Shown here: one piece after another, positions 13,145 to 22,116 of the stretch | Layout: each line of letters starts with the position of its first letter | How positions within the stretch are numbered: position 1 is the stretch's first letter | From: Ruminiclostridium sp. | Lineage (GTDB): Bacteria > Bacillota > Clostridia > Oscillospirales > Ruminococcaceae | Direction: 5' to 3' | Length of the DNA stretch: 32,457 nucleotides | NCBI GenBank assembly: GCA_017465545.1 | Contig: JAFTVY010000090.1 | Coordinates: 1-32,457 of the forward strand | Notes under the pieces: model-generated | Databases searched by the model: none | What the model saw: the letters and a program-made list of their open reading frames with translations, nothing else | Told to the model about the DNA's origin: nothing | Position numbers and translations under genes: made by a program

Positions 13145-16100
13145 TCAACCTGTGAAGGTTTCTTTTATATAATAATTCGCTCCATCCTTTTTGAGTCTTA
13201 TAAACATACTGCCTTCTCCCTTGGAGTCACTTTCATATGTGATATGATATATAAGCTCGTTTATTCCTATATTGAAGCGGTCGGCATATTCCTCCTCGGT
13301 GACGTTTTTACAGCTTGTTATCTTCATATCGCTGAACATACTCTCTGCGTCGCCCTTGCTACCGCACCACTTCATTTCGTTTCCGTACCACAGAACGTTC
13401 AGCAGCTCCCAGTTCTGCTCATTCAGATATTTCTGATAGGCGTAGATTACCTCCTCTGCCGAGAGTGTAAGCTCTGTACTTCCAAGATAATCGTAGCCGA
13501 GATCGCTTTCAATCTTTGTCTGCCAGAATTCTTCGGATGACAGGATAGAAGGCGGCTCGGAAGGCTCTGTGCCACAGTTACCGCTTTGTGTGAAGGTATA
13601 TACATGAATATATTCTTCGGTGATATGAAGTCGGTCACCCTTTTTAAAGATTCTTGCCACGTTTTCTGTTGTGCGGCCATCAAGACTGTAATTCACTCTT
13701 ATAATTTCAAATTCCACGTCGGCACTTGAGGAGTGAGTGTTATTAGTAATATAATCCACGTAGCTACCACCGGTATATCTGTCATCGTGGGTAAGATTTA
13801 CCGCAGGCTTGTCAAAATCATATATCGCATATTCGTCATAGGGCTTTACTATTGATTGTCCCTGATGGCTTGCAATAAAGTGCAGACTGTCATCCGCTAC
13901 GTCTATAAAATAATCCTTGATGACTATCGTGCTGTAGATTTCCTCAAAGACCTTTCTTACGTCTTCGTCAGTATCCTCGGGTAAAAGGGAAGCGTCGCCC
14001 GTCACAAAGGCTGATATAAGACCTATTCTTTCTCTGTCCTTTATATCCGTGCCGATTCCCGCTTTGAGAAATTCGCTTTGTAGCTTTTGGGGTAGATGGC
14101 TGAAATCGAAAATTGGTGCATCATATTTTTCTATATCGTAAACAGCCATTTCTCTGACTTCAAGTTCAAAACCACCTATACCAAAAGCGCCGTATTGGTT
14201 ATTGTCAACCTTTGCAATCTCGTCGTAGTTTTTTTCGTCGAAAATCAGTTGCAGACTGCCACCTTTATTTTCTATCTGGATGGTGTGATAGCCGTCTTTG
14301 TCGATTTCGCCTATATCTGTAACAAGCTCCCGGGTAGAAAATACACCCGTGCGGTACAGCTTGCCATCACTGTCCAGTTCAAACCAGCCCAGCATAGGCT
14401 CATCGGTGGCAAAGTCAGATTCGGTGGTAAAGCTGTCCTTGTACAGTCCGATTTTTATAGTGTCAACGTTACCGAAGCGGAAATCCACAAGCAGAGAATA
14501 ATTTTTAAGACTGTTATCGCCTATATAAATTTCAGGTGAAAGATTGGTACCTGTGGGAGGCATTATCTGCGGATATTTACCGCTTTTTATTATGTTCTCC
14601 CCGTTTTCGTTTTCAGTGATATACCATTCAAGATAACCAGATCCTGTGTCATCGGCGTAGGGCAACCACAGGTCTATATTTTCCGCATTCAGCTTCATAC
14701 CATCGGTTATCACCTGATATGCTATTATATCGTTGGTATGAGAAGAGGAAGGGAAGGTGATAGCGGAAACAGGCTTATCCTCGTTGTCGGGTAAGGTGGT
14801 TTCGGGGGTACTGTTTTCATCACTTTCGGTATTTTCTATGTCTGTGTTGAGTTCAACGTCATCTATGGTTATGCTCATTATCTCGACGCCTGTATAACCG
14901 CCAAATCCAAAGCTTCCATATTCGTTGGTAGTGACCTTGTATATCTCGCCTTTTTTCTCATTGTCCAGGATTAACTGTAAGCTACCGTCAATATTGTCTA
15001 TCGTTAACGTGTGCCATTTATTTTTGTCAAGTTCACCAAGTTCGGTTATAAGCTCTTCATACCTGGGTGTCCATTTATACAGCTTGCCGTTGTCGGTGAG
15101 CATAAAGCACATATCGAGCGTATAATTGGCGTCAGGGATTCCCGCTTCGCTTCGCAGAGTGCTTTCGTAGAGAGAAAAATATAGCTCGTCGCCCTCTGCA
15201 AATCTGAACTTTATTTCAAGCGAATAGTTTTTAAGACTGTCGTCACCGATACAGATATCTGCTTCCGGACCGTAAACTCCGTCTACGTCGTCAACTGTTG
15301 GTCTTTTACCACATTTTAATATCATCTGATTTTTTTCGTTTTTAACGACGTACCAATCCGGCGCATAATAATCTGCTTTGTAGGCATAGGGCAACCACAG
15401 GTCTATATTTTCCGCATTCAGCTTCATACCATCGGTTATTACCTGATATGCCATTATATCATTGGTATGAGAAGAGGAAGGGAAGGTGATAGCGGAAACA
15501 GGCTTATCCTCGTTGTCGGGTATTTTAATTACCACGTCAGGATTGCTATCTGAAACCCACTCATTGATATATTCGTATGTGTAATATTCGCCAAAGCTCA
15601 GATCTGATATGAAATTACCCTCGTGATCTATAACGCCGAGACCTTTTATTTTACCTTCGTTATCAAGACTGTTTACAACGGTATATCCGTCATCCGAATA
15701 AGAATTTACCCATAGGCTTACGTCTTCTCCGAACACCTGCGAGAAAATCACGTTTCCGCTATAGTCTAAATAGCCGAAAGTCTTTTTTCCGTCATAGAAT
15801 GCGACTCTTTCGTTTTTTATCTTGCCAAGATAACCGTAGGTTTTACTTGTAATCCGCTCGCCCTTTTCGTTTATCAGAATAAAGCCGTCTTTGGTTTCAG
15901 CTACGGCAACGCCGTCTGTAAAACTGCTGATTGACAGATAAATAGGCTGGACTGCAAATTCGCCGTTTATATTTATACAGCCGTATTTTCCGTCCTTTAC
16001 AACTATAGCAAGACCGTTTTCCGAGAAAATTTCAGCATCCTCAAAAACAATATCCGTTATTTTTTCATTTTTGTAATTTATAAATCCGTACTTTCCGTCC

Positions 16101-17215
16101 TTTTTTACTACGTAAGTTCCAAAACTGCCCCAATTTATAATATCATCATAAACAGGCTCTGCAATATAATTGCCGCTTTTATCTATAAGTCCGTACGTAT
16201 CATCTTTAGTGCGTGCTACTGCCACACCGTTTTCATCAAAGACTGATACATAATCAAAACGCTGATTATAAAGAGGTTTTCCGTTTTTATCAACGTGGTA
16301 TGCATCGCCGTAATGAATAACTGCATATATGCCGTCGTCACCGCAGAGAATGCTATAATACTCTACAGGAAGTATGATGTTGTAGTCTTTATCAATAATG
16401 CCGTAACTATGTTCTGTTGCTACTGTATCCGTTCCTTCTGTTACATCCTTTTTTTCTACCATAAAACAGCCGTTATCTAAAATAAAAACGTTGTTAAACT
16501 GTGGACCTATGATATACCTTCCTTCGCTGTCAATGACGCCGACTTTGATTCCGTCTAATCTCTGATCGCCGACAACTGCATAGTCATTTGACCAGAATCT
16601 GGTAGTTTTACTTGTGGTGAAGCCGGGTTTTGTCAGAACGTTGTTCGAAATATCTATATACCATGCACTTCCATAGTTTTTAATAAGGGCAAGTCCGTTA
16701 TCGTCAAAGGGGTAAAATAAATCATAAGTCGGCTCTATTACGTAGCTTCCGCTTTTGTCTATAAGGCCGTATATCATTGTTTCTGAGCCTTTGTCGTCTT
16801 TTGTTTCAATGCCGACTATTGCATATCCGTTTTTCTGAAAGGCGCAGGCTTCGTCAAATTGCGGCTCTATTGTCCATTCGCCTGATTTATTTATATATCC
16901 CCACTTGCCGTCTTTTTTTACTGCCAGCATTTCCTCGTGGAACAGGGGATATTCCTGCTTCTGACTGCCGTCAAGGGTATTTATGCTCTGACTGTTAAAC
17001 AGTACCACCCCCACTACAACGGAAATAACCGCAATTACTACCGCCGCCGCAGAAACAAGAGCAAAGGGGAATTTTTTGTTTTTCTTTTCCACAATAACAA
17101 GATCGTCAGAGCTTGTTACGTTACGGCTTTCGTTTTCGTAAAGTGCCGACGCCGTTTCGTTTACGTACTTATCGTCAATACCGCTTACGATATCTTCTAA
17201 AAATCTTTCATCCAT
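13145..17215 (-). CDS. Giant WG-repeat membrane protein in anti-sigma position
   Basis: A 1,356-aa single-pass protein. Residues 1-45 are cytoplasmic and begin MDERFLEDIVSGIDDKYVNETA, resembling the short sigma-binding start of Clostridia anti-sigma factors; a membrane helix spans about 50-73. Outside are about ten WG-type repeats (about 90-540; for example GKWGYINKSGEWTIEPQFDE, YGLIDKSGSYVIEPTYD). Two copies of a beta-rich, LamG-like module follow (565-800 and 808-1050), each opening with the same linker DNEDKPVSAITFPSSSHTND. The C-terminal part (about 1245-1356) resembles an NTF2-like/DUF4829 fold. It starts 14 bases after the ECF sigma stop with SD AAGGAG. Likely role: surface sensor that holds the sigma factor; the ligand is unknown. 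Confidence 0.8.
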   Translation of the reverse strand: MDERFLEDIVSGIDDKYVNETASALYENESRNVTSSDDLVIVEKKNKKFPFALVSAAAVVIAVISVVVGVVLFNSQSINTLDGSQKQEYPLFHEEMLAVKKDGKWGYINKSGEWTIEPQFDEACAFQKNGYAIVGIETKDDKGSETMIYGLIDKSGSYVIEPTYDLFYPFDDNGLALIKNYGSAWYIDISNNVLTKPGFTTSKTTRFWSNDYAVVGDQRLDGIKVGVIDSEGRYIIGPQFNNVFILDNGCFMVEKKDVTEGTDTVATEHSYGIIDKDYNIILPVEYYSILCGDDGIYAVIHYGDAYHVDKNGKPLYNQRFDYVSVFDENGVAVARTKDDTYGLIDKSGNYIAEPVYDDIINWGSFGTYVVKKDGKYGFINYKNEKITDIVFEDAEIFSENGLAIVVKDGKYGCININGEFAVQPIYLSISSFTDGVAVAETKDGFILINEKGERITSKTYGYLGKIKNERVAFYDGKKTFGYLDYSGNVIFSQVFGEDVSLWVNSYSDDGYTVVNSLDNEGKIKGLGVIDHEGNFISDLSFGEYYTYEYINEWVSDSNPDVVIKIPDNEDKPVSAITFPSSSHTNDIMAYQVITDGMKLNAENIDLWLPYAYKADYYAPDWYVVKNEKNQMILKCGKRPTVDDVDGVYGPEADICIGDDSLKNYSLEIKFRFAEGDELYFSLYESTLRSEAGIPDANYTLDMCFMLTDNGKLYKWTPRYEELITELGELDKNKWHTLTIDNIDGSLQLILDNEKKGEIYKVTTNEYGSFGFGGYTGVEIMSITIDDVELNTDIENTESDENSTPETTLPDNEDKPVSAITFPSSSHTNDIIAYQVITDGMKLNAENIDLWLPYADDTGSGYLEWYITENENGENIIKSGKYPQIMPPTGTNLSPEIYIGDNSLKNYSLLVDFRFGNVDTIKIGLYKDSFTTESDFATDEPMLGWFELDSDGKLYRTGVFSTRELVTDIGEIDKDGYHTIQIENKGGSLQLIFDEKNYDEIAKVDNNQYGAFGIGGFELEVREMAVYDIEKYDAPIFDFSHLPQKLQSEFLKAGIGTDIKDRERIGLISAFVTGDASLLPEDTDEDVRKVFEEIYSTIVIKDYFIDVADDSLHFIASHQGQSIVKPYDEYAIYDFDKPAVNLTHDDRYTGGSYVDYITNNTHSSSADVEFEIIRVNYSLDGRTTENVARIFKKGDRLHITEEYIHVYTFTQSGNCGTEPSEPPSILSSEEFWQTKIESDLGYDYLGSTELTLSAEEVIYAYQKYLNEQNWELLNVLWYGNEMKWCGSKGDAESMFSDMKITSCKNVTEEEYADRFNIGINELIYHITYESDSKGEGSMFIRLKKDGANYYIKETFTG
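14658..14793 (-). repeat. 136-bp in-gene repeat, copy 2
   Basis: Matches 15387-15522 at 133 of 136 positions. It encodes the linker and opening strand of the second LamG-like module of the WG-repeat protein (residues about 808-853). The copies start 729 bp apart, a multiple of three. Confidence 0.9.
15387..15522 (-). repeat. 136-bp in-gene repeat, copy 1
   Basis: Partner of 14658-14793, encoding residues about 565-610 at the start of the first LamG-like module. The rest of the two modules has diverged far more than this segment. Confidence 0.9.
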
Positions 17216-17229
17216 ACTCCTGCTCCTTT

Positions 17230-17775
17230 CTATATTTCTATGCCCTTTTCGGTAAGATGCTTTTTAAGTCCCGCTCTTATCCTTAAAAGACGGGACTTTA
17301 CCGCCTGCTCGGTAAGTCCGAAGTTATCGGCAATAGCCTTCTGGGAAAGACCGAAATAATACCTCGCTACAAATATCCTGCGATTCTTCTTGTCCTGCTT
17401 TTCCAGGAATTCATTCAGCTCTTTTACTATAATAGCTCTGTCGTATGCCTTTTCGGGAGTGTCGCTGTCTGTAAAGGTATCCTTCAGCTCCTCGTATACG
17501 TCGGAACGTGCTATACGGCTTATTCTTCTGTACATCTCTATAGCGGTGTTTCTTACTATCTTACACAGATAACCGCAGAAGGAAAGAGGCTTTTCAGGTG
17601 GAATACTGTTCCACACCTTGAGATAAGAAGAGCTTTTGCATTCCTCGGTATCGTTTACGTTCTTCAGAATGCCGTCTGCTATTTTGGTACAAAGCCTGCC
17701 GTATTTTATATCGGTTTCCTTTATAGCCTGCTCGTCACGGAGGTTATAAAGCTCTATTATTCTGTTGTCATCCAT
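17230..17775 (-). CDS. ECF-type RNA polymerase sigma factor
   Basis: A 181-aa sigma-70-family factor of ECF architecture. Region 2 spans about 20-90 (YLKVWNSIPPEKPLSFCGYLCKIVRNTAIEMYRR, read by position 52-85) and region 4 about 118-176, with RRIFVARYYFGLSQKAIADN and recognition helix TEQAVKSRLLRIRAGL. SD AAGGGGTGAT lies close to the ATG. The WG-repeat gene follows after 14 bases, an arrangement typical of a sigma/anti-sigma pair. A -35/-10 pair of ECF type (CGCAAC-16-CGTC) lies upstream, so the factor probably drives its own operon. Confidence 0.9.
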   Translation of the reverse strand: MDDNRIIELYNLRDEQAIKETDIKYGRLCTKIADGILKNVNDTEECKSSSYLKVWNSIPPEKPLSFCGYLCKIVRNTAIEMYRRISRIARSDVYEELKDTFTDSDTPEKAYDRAIIVKELNEFLEKQDKKNRRIFVARYYFGLSQKAIADNFGLTEQAVKSRLLRIRAGLKKHLTEKGIEI

Positions 17776-17810
17776 ATAATCACCCCTTCGGACTACTTCT
17801 TATCTATATA

Positions 17811-17836
17811 GACGAAAAAAATGTAAAAAGGTTGCG
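17811..17836 (-). promoter_or_regulatory. ECF-sigma-type promoter (probable autoregulation)
   Basis: On minus, CGCAAC (17831-17836) and CGTC (17811-17814) are separated by 16 bases with a T-rich spacer. This fits the general ECF pattern (AAC motif at -35, CGTC at -10) recognised by Bacillus SigM/SigV-like factors, and differs from all the sigma-A promoters seen elsewhere in the window. Confidence 0.7.
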
Positions 17837-17884
17837 GTGTTTACTTGAATTTTACCATATTTTTTTCTTCCTTGCAATCATCTC

Positions 17885-17913
17885 TTGACTTTTCTTATTT
17901 AAAAGAGTATAAT
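17885..17913 (+). promoter_or_regulatory. zur-znuACB promoter
   Basis: TTGACT (17885-17890) and TATAAT (17908-17913) with a 17-bp spacer. An inverted repeat, TGAAA-N5-TTTCA (17932-17946), lies in the early transcript and could be an operator, but it does not match the usual Zur box. Confidence 0.8.
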
Positions 17914-17966
17914 AACACAGTAATATGAAAATGAAATTCAGTTTCAATTTGAGAAAGGAACGGAAT

Positions 17967-18371
17967 ATGGCGTATAAGACAAAGCAAAGTGAGATAGTGC
18001 TTGAATACCTTAAAGAGAATTCCGACAGTCATCTGACTGCAAACGAAATTGCAACGGCGCTTGCTGGTAAAAACGTGGGCAAGACCACCGTTTACCGCCA
18101 TCTTGAAAAGCTCTGCCGTGATAATATCGTCAGAAAATATATCCTTGAAGAAGGAGACAGCGCCTGCTATCAGTATATAGGCGACAGCTCCTGCCATAGC
18201 CATTTCCACCTGAAATGTCTCAGCTGTAATAAGCTTCTCCACCTCGAATGTGACCATCTGACTGAAATAGCAGGGCATATCAGCGAAAATCACAACTTTA
18301 AGATAGACAGCTCCAGAACGGTATTTTACGGCATCTGTGAGGAATGCGGCAGAAAAGAGGGAACAGTATGA
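17967..18371 (+). CDS. zur: Fur-family zinc uptake regulator (Zur)
   Basis: A 134-aa Fur-family protein. The winged helix contains NVGKTTVYRHLEKLCRDNIV (36-55). The structural zinc site uses two CxxC pairs, Cys84/Cys87 (KCLSC) and Cys124/Cys127 (CEEC), and a His-rich stretch (CHSHFHLKC, 76-84) supplies regulatory-site ligands. I start it at ATG 17967 behind AGAAAGGAACG; an upstream in-frame ATG at 17925 would lie too close to the promoter start point. It overlaps the next gene by 4 bases (ATGA), and the following three genes form a zinc ABC importer, so Zur is a better assignment than Fur or PerR. It should repress this operon when zinc is plentiful. Confidence 0.88.
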   Translation: MAYKTKQSEIVLEYLKENSDSHLTANEIATALAGKNVGKTTVYRHLEKLCRDNIVRKYILEEGDSACYQYIGDSSCHSHFHLKCLSCNKLLHLECDHLTEIAGHISENHNFKIDSSRTVFYGICEECGRKEGTV

Positions 18372-19348
18372 AAATATCAAAAATATTAAAAGGCATAATA
18401 TCCGCCCTTTTATGTACGGGTATATTATTAAGCCTTTCAGCCTGCGGTGGAAAGGAAAATAATCAGGATAGCGGCAAACTGAAGATAGTAACAACGGTTT
18501 TCCCAAGCTACGATTTTGCAAGGCAGGTAGCAGGGGATAAGGCGGATATAAAAATGCTCCTTCCCGTAGGTGCGGAAACTCACCACTACGAGCCTACGCC
18601 AAGCGACGTTATTGCCGTAAAGAATTGCGATATATTCATTTATATAGGCGGTACCAACGAGCAATGGACGGAAAAGCTGATTGCCGATACCGATAAGGAA
18701 AAGACCAAGATAGTAAGACTTGTTGACAGTATAGAAAATTTATCCGCTCCCATAGGAAACGCAGAGCATAGTCATGAGGGTGAAGAGCATCAGGATGATG
18801 AGCATCAGCATAGCGAAGGTGACTATGACCAGCATATATGGACTTCTCCTAAAAATGCGGAAATAATGCTTCAGACCATTTGCGACGCTATATGTGAAAA
18901 GGATAGCGGAAATGCCGAAGGCTACAAGACAAATTCCGATAAGTATAAAAGTGAGATAACCGCCCTTCACAACGATTTTAAGGCAATGGCAGAAATTACG
19001 GGAGAAAAGCTCCTTGTCTTTGCAGATAAATTCCCCTTTACTTATTTTGCGAAGGAATACGGCTTTACCTGTCTTGCGGCATTCTCCTCCTGCTCCGACG
19101 AATCCGAGCCGAGTGCGGCGACGGTAGCAATGCTTATCGACGAAATAAAGGAGCATAAGATATCCTCGGTTTTCTATCTGCAGTTCAGCAGTAGAAAGGT
19201 AGCGGACAATATCTGCAAGGAAACAGGTGCAGAGGCTTATGCTATTCACACCTGCCACAACGTATCCAAAGAGGAATTTGACAAGGGCGAAAGCTACGTA
19301 AGTCTTATGAGAAAGAACTACGAGGTTTTAAAAAACAGCCTTAAATAA
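18368..19348 (+). CDS. znuA: Zinc ABC transporter substrate-binding lipoprotein
   Basis: A 326-aa cluster A-I metal-binding protein. It has a lipoprotein signal with lipobox LSAC (Cys26), then KIVTTVFPSYDFARQVAG. His in ETHHYEPTP is the first metal ligand. A His/Glu/Asp-rich loop spans about 134-160 (HSHEGEEHQDDEHQHSEGD), followed by DQHIWTSPKNA. The His-rich loop is characteristic of zinc rather than manganese binders. The start at 18368 gives a proper signal peptide; a frame open from 18344 would put RQKRGNS before it. It overlaps zur by 4 bases. Confidence 0.93.
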   Translation: MKISKILKGIISALLCTGILLSLSACGGKENNQDSGKLKIVTTVFPSYDFARQVAGDKADIKMLLPVGAETHHYEPTPSDVIAVKNCDIFIYIGGTNEQWTEKLIADTDKEKTKIVRLVDSIENLSAPIGNAEHSHEGEEHQDDEHQHSEGDYDQHIWTSPKNAEIMLQTICDAICEKDSGNAEGYKTNSDKYKSEITALHNDFKAMAEITGEKLLVFADKFPFTYFAKEYGFTCLAAFSSCSDESEPSAATVAMLIDEIKEHKISSVFYLQFSSRKVADNICKETGAEAYAIHTCHNVSKEEFDKGESYVSLMRKNYEVLKNSLK

Positions 19349-19362
19349 GAAAAGGAAAAGCA

Positions 19363-20130
19363 ATGGAAGAATATCTGATAAAATGTAACAATTTAAGCGC
19401 AGGCTACGAGGGACAGACGGTTATAAAGAATCTTTCCTTTGAAGTAAAGCAGGGAGATTATCTTTGCATAGTCGGGGAAAACGGTAGCGGCAAATCCACC
19501 CTTATGAAAACCATTTTAGGACTCAAAAGTGCGGCGTCGGGAGAAATTATCTTCGGCGGCGGACTAAGACAAAAGGAGATAGGCTACCTGCCTCAGCAGA
19601 CGGCGGCACAGAAGGATTTTCCCGCCACCGTAAAGGAAGTGGTAATGTCGGGCTGTCTTGGCAGAAGCGGTATTTCACCCTTCTATAGCAAGGCTGATAA
19701 AAAGCTTTGTAATGATAATATAGAGCTTCTTGGCATAAAGAATATCCAGCATCGTAGCTACAAGGAGCTTTCATGCGGTCAGCAACAGAGGGTACTGCTT
19801 GCCAGAGCCTTATGCGCTACCCGTAAGCTCCTTCTTCTTGACGAGCCCGTTTCGGGGCTCGATCCTATGGTGACTAACGAAATGTACGAGATTATCAGCC
19901 GCCTTAATAAAGAAGAGGGAGTAACGGTGATAATGATCTCCCACGATCTGCAGGGAGCATTAAAATACGGCAGTAAGATACTTCATATGGAGGGCGGAGA
20001 GTATTATTTCGGCACGACGGAGGAGTACCGCAGTACCGATATATTCCACGAAATGAGCACCTGCGACTGTCATTGCTGTTGCGAGCATCATAACGCAAGA
20101 CGTAAGAAGGAGGACGAAGAAAATGTTTGA
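19363..20130 (+). CDS. znuC: Zinc ABC transporter ATPase
   Basis: A 255-aa ATPase with Walker A GENGSGKST, signature LSCGQQQR (Cys instead of the usual Gly at the second position after Ser is a small deviation), Walker B LLLLDEP and H-loop ISHD. The unusual feature is a C-terminal tail after the fold: STCDCHCCCEHHNARRKK, a Cys/His cluster close to the cytoplasmic exit of the channel that could bind the imported metal. SD AAGGAAAAG precedes ATG. Its end overlaps znuB by 8 bases. Energises zinc import with ZnuA and ZnuB. Confidence 0.92.
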   Translation: MEEYLIKCNNLSAGYEGQTVIKNLSFEVKQGDYLCIVGENGSGKSTLMKTILGLKSAASGEIIFGGGLRQKEIGYLPQQTAAQKDFPATVKEVVMSGCLGRSGISPFYSKADKKLCNDNIELLGIKNIQHRSYKELSCGQQQRVLLARALCATRKLLLLDEPVSGLDPMVTNEMYEIISRLNKEEGVTVIMISHDLQGALKYGSKILHMEGGEYYFGTTEEYRSTDIFHEMSTCDCHCCCEHHNARRKKEDEENV

Positions 20131-20938
20131 AATGCTTCAGTATGATTTTCTTGTCCGTGCGCTTGTAGTCGGACTTTTAGTGTCCGTATGTGCGTCCCTT
20201 CTCGGCGTAAGCCTTGTATTAAAGCGCTATTCCATGATAGGCGACGGACTTTCCCACGTGGGATTTGGCGCCCTTGCGGTAGCTTCAGCACTCAATCTTG
20301 CGCCCCTTCACGTTTCTATCCCCGTTGTAATGCTTGCCGCCTTCGTGCTTATAAAAATAAGCTCAGGTGGTAAAATAAAGGGAGACGCCGCTATTGCTCT
20401 TCTTTCCAGCAGTGCTATGGCGATAGGTATAATAATCCTCTCCAAGACAAACAGCGGTGCTGATATGAACAGCTATATGTTCGGCAGTATTATGGCTATC
20501 AGCAATGAGGATCTTGTTTTAAGTGTTATTTGTTCTGTAGTTGTAATTGCACTTTTCGTGCTTTTCTACAACAAGATTTTCGGCGTAACCTTTGACGAAG
20601 GCTTTTCCAAGGCTACCGGTGTAAAGGCGGATTTATACAACACGGTTTTAGCTCTCCTTACCGCCCTTACGGTTGTAGTAGGTATGAGAATAATGGGTGC
20701 GCTTTTAATATCCAGTCTTATAATTTTCCCTGCTCTGACCTCTATGAGAGTATTCAGAAGCTTTAAGAGTGTAACAATATGTTCCGCTTTGGTGGCGTCT
20801 GTTTGCTATATAATCGGTATGGAGGTAACCTATAATATGGATCTTCCTGCGGGAGCAAGTGTTGTAGTAGTTAATCTCGGCGCGTTTTTGCTCTTTGCAA
20901 TTATAGGACTTGTTGTTCATAGGCAAAGAAAGGGATAA
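20123..20938 (+). CDS. znuB: Zinc ABC transporter permease
   Basis: A 271-aa ABC-3 family permease with about eight hydrophobic helices. Family motifs are seen: LGVSLVLKRYSMIGDGLSHVGFG near 27-49 and MRIMGALLISSLIIFPALTSM near 189-209. It is the last gene of the zur-znuA-znuC-znuB operon; start ATG overlaps znuC by 8 bases with GAGGACGAAGAAA upstream. No strong terminator follows, and the next promoter is 26 bases after its stop. Confidence 0.92.
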   Translation: MFEMLQYDFLVRALVVGLLVSVCASLLGVSLVLKRYSMIGDGLSHVGFGALAVASALNLAPLHVSIPVVMLAAFVLIKISSGGKIKGDAAIALLSSSAMAIGIIILSKTNSGADMNSYMFGSIMAISNEDLVLSVICSVVVIALFVLFYNKIFGVTFDEGFSKATGVKADLYNTVLALLTALTVVVGMRIMGALLISSLIIFPALTSMRVFRSFKSVTICSALVASVCYIIGMEVTYNMDLPAGASVVVVNLGAFLLFAIIGLVVHRQRKG

Positions 20939-20963
20939 GAAGTGCGGCAAAGCTTATCTCTCA

Positions 20964-20992
20964 TTGACAAAAACGTACAGATGTGGTATAAT
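20964..20992 (+). promoter_or_regulatory. Promoter of glycosyltransferase/flippase operon
   Basis: Perfect TTGACA (20964-20969) and TATAAT (20987-20992) with a 17-bp spacer, 66 bases ahead of the glycosyltransferase start. Confidence 0.9.
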
Positions 20993-21057
20993 TTAAGTTA
21001 ACTGTGAATAGAGAAAAAGAAGAAAATACCTTAAATAATTTATTGTGAGGATTTATT

Positions 21058-22116
21058 ATGCCAATAGAAATCAATATGAAATCCGAGGCAACCTCGGTAA
21101 AGGGACAGGGCGTAGGCTCTGCATATATCGAGCAGGTCGGACTTATAAAGGAAATGCCCGATAAATATACCGTACTTGAACATAGCAACAAGCGTACTCC
21201 TATCGTACATTATCATACGATCAACCCTACCTTCTTCCTGCTTAAGCCCTGGCTTACTTCAAAGGGAACCTCGGTGGGCTACGTTCATATGGTACCCGAA
21301 ACGGTAGAAAGCAGTTTAAAGCTCCCCTGGCTTATAAAAAAGATATTCTACTGGTATATGATACGCTTCTACAAGAGTATGAAGCATCTCGTGACGGTAA
21401 ACTCCTACTTTATAGACGTACTTAACGAGCATTATAAGGTACCAAGAGAAAAGATAACCTATATCCCGAATTTCGTTTCCAGCGAGACCTTCCACCCCGT
21501 AAGTGAGGAGGAAAGAATGGCTTTCCGTGATAAGTACGGAATCCCCAGGGATAAATTCGTAGTTATGAGCGCAGGACAGCTACAGGTCAGAAAGGGTATC
21601 TTCGACTTTTTGAAGATTGCCGAGCAGATGCCCGACGTTCAGTTCGTGTGGGCAGGCGGCTTCTCCTTCGGTGCTATAACAGATGGCTACAAGGAGATTC
21701 AGAAGGTGCTTGAAAATCCCCCTGCCAATGTAAAATTCCTCGGAATTGTTGACAGAGAATATATGAACGAGGTATTCAATATAGCTGACGTTATGTTCCT
21801 TGCCTCCTTTGAGGAATTGTTCCCCATGACTATTTTAGAGGGTATGTGCGTCCATAAGCCTATTCTTTTAAGAGATCTGCCTATCTATGAGGGCATTCTT
21901 TTCGATTTCTACTTAAAGGAAAAGGACGTGGAGGGCTTTATCTCCTGCATAGAAAGACTCCGCACCGATAAGGATTACTATGACAAGGCGTGCGCAATGT
22001 CTGAAAAGGGCAATAAGTTCTATTCGAAAGAAAACGTAATGAAAATGTGGGACGACTACTATACTAAGGTCTATAATTCCCTGCCCGAAAAAAAGAAACG
22101 AAAGGCAGATAAATGA
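21058..22116 (+). CDS. GT4-family glycosyltransferase
   Basis: A 352-aa GT-B fold enzyme. The N-terminal half has YTVLEHSNKRTPIVHYHTINPTFF in place of the long glycine-rich start. The C-terminal half has the GT4 pattern: VVMSAGQLQVRKGIFDFLKIAEQMPDVQFVWAGG (by position about 167-200), NVKFLGIVDREYMNEVFNIADVMFLASFEELFPMTILEGM with the E-x7-E element. Such enzymes glycosylate diacylglycerol or other lipid acceptors in Gram-positives. It has no membrane helix. It overlaps the next gene by 4 bases (ATGA), and that gene is a lipid flippase-like protein, so a glycolipid or lipid-linked product made at the inner face is likely. Confidence 0.85.
   Translation: MPIEINMKSEATSVKGQGVGSAYIEQVGLIKEMPDKYTVLEHSNKRTPIVHYHTINPTFFLLKPWLTSKGTSVGYVHMVPETVESSLKLPWLIKKIFYWYMIRFYKSMKHLVTVNSYFIDVLNEHYKVPREKITYIPNFVSSETFHPVSEEERMAFRDKYGIPRDKFVVMSAGQLQVRKGIFDFLKIAEQMPDVQFVWAGGFSFGAITDGYKEIQKVLENPPANVKFLGIVDREYMNEVFNIADVMFLASFEELFPMTILEGMCVHKPILLRDLPIYEGILFDFYLKEKDVEGFISCIERLRTDKDYYDKACAMSEKGNKFYSKENVMKMWDDYYTKVYNSLPEKKKRKADK

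Noticed and set aside
14096-14539. 147-codon plus-strand frame opposite the WG-repeat gene
   Set aside because: No SD, contained in the real gene, and disrupted relative to the in-gene repeat copy.
17932-17946. Zur operator at TGAAA-N5-TTTCA
   Set aside because: A short AT-rich inverted repeat not matching known Zur boxes; kept only as a remark in the promoter entry.
17925-17966. Longer Zur start at ATG 17925
   Set aside because: It lies about 12 bases after the -10 box with no SD, while ATG 17967 has AGAAAGGA and aligns with Fur-family N-termini.
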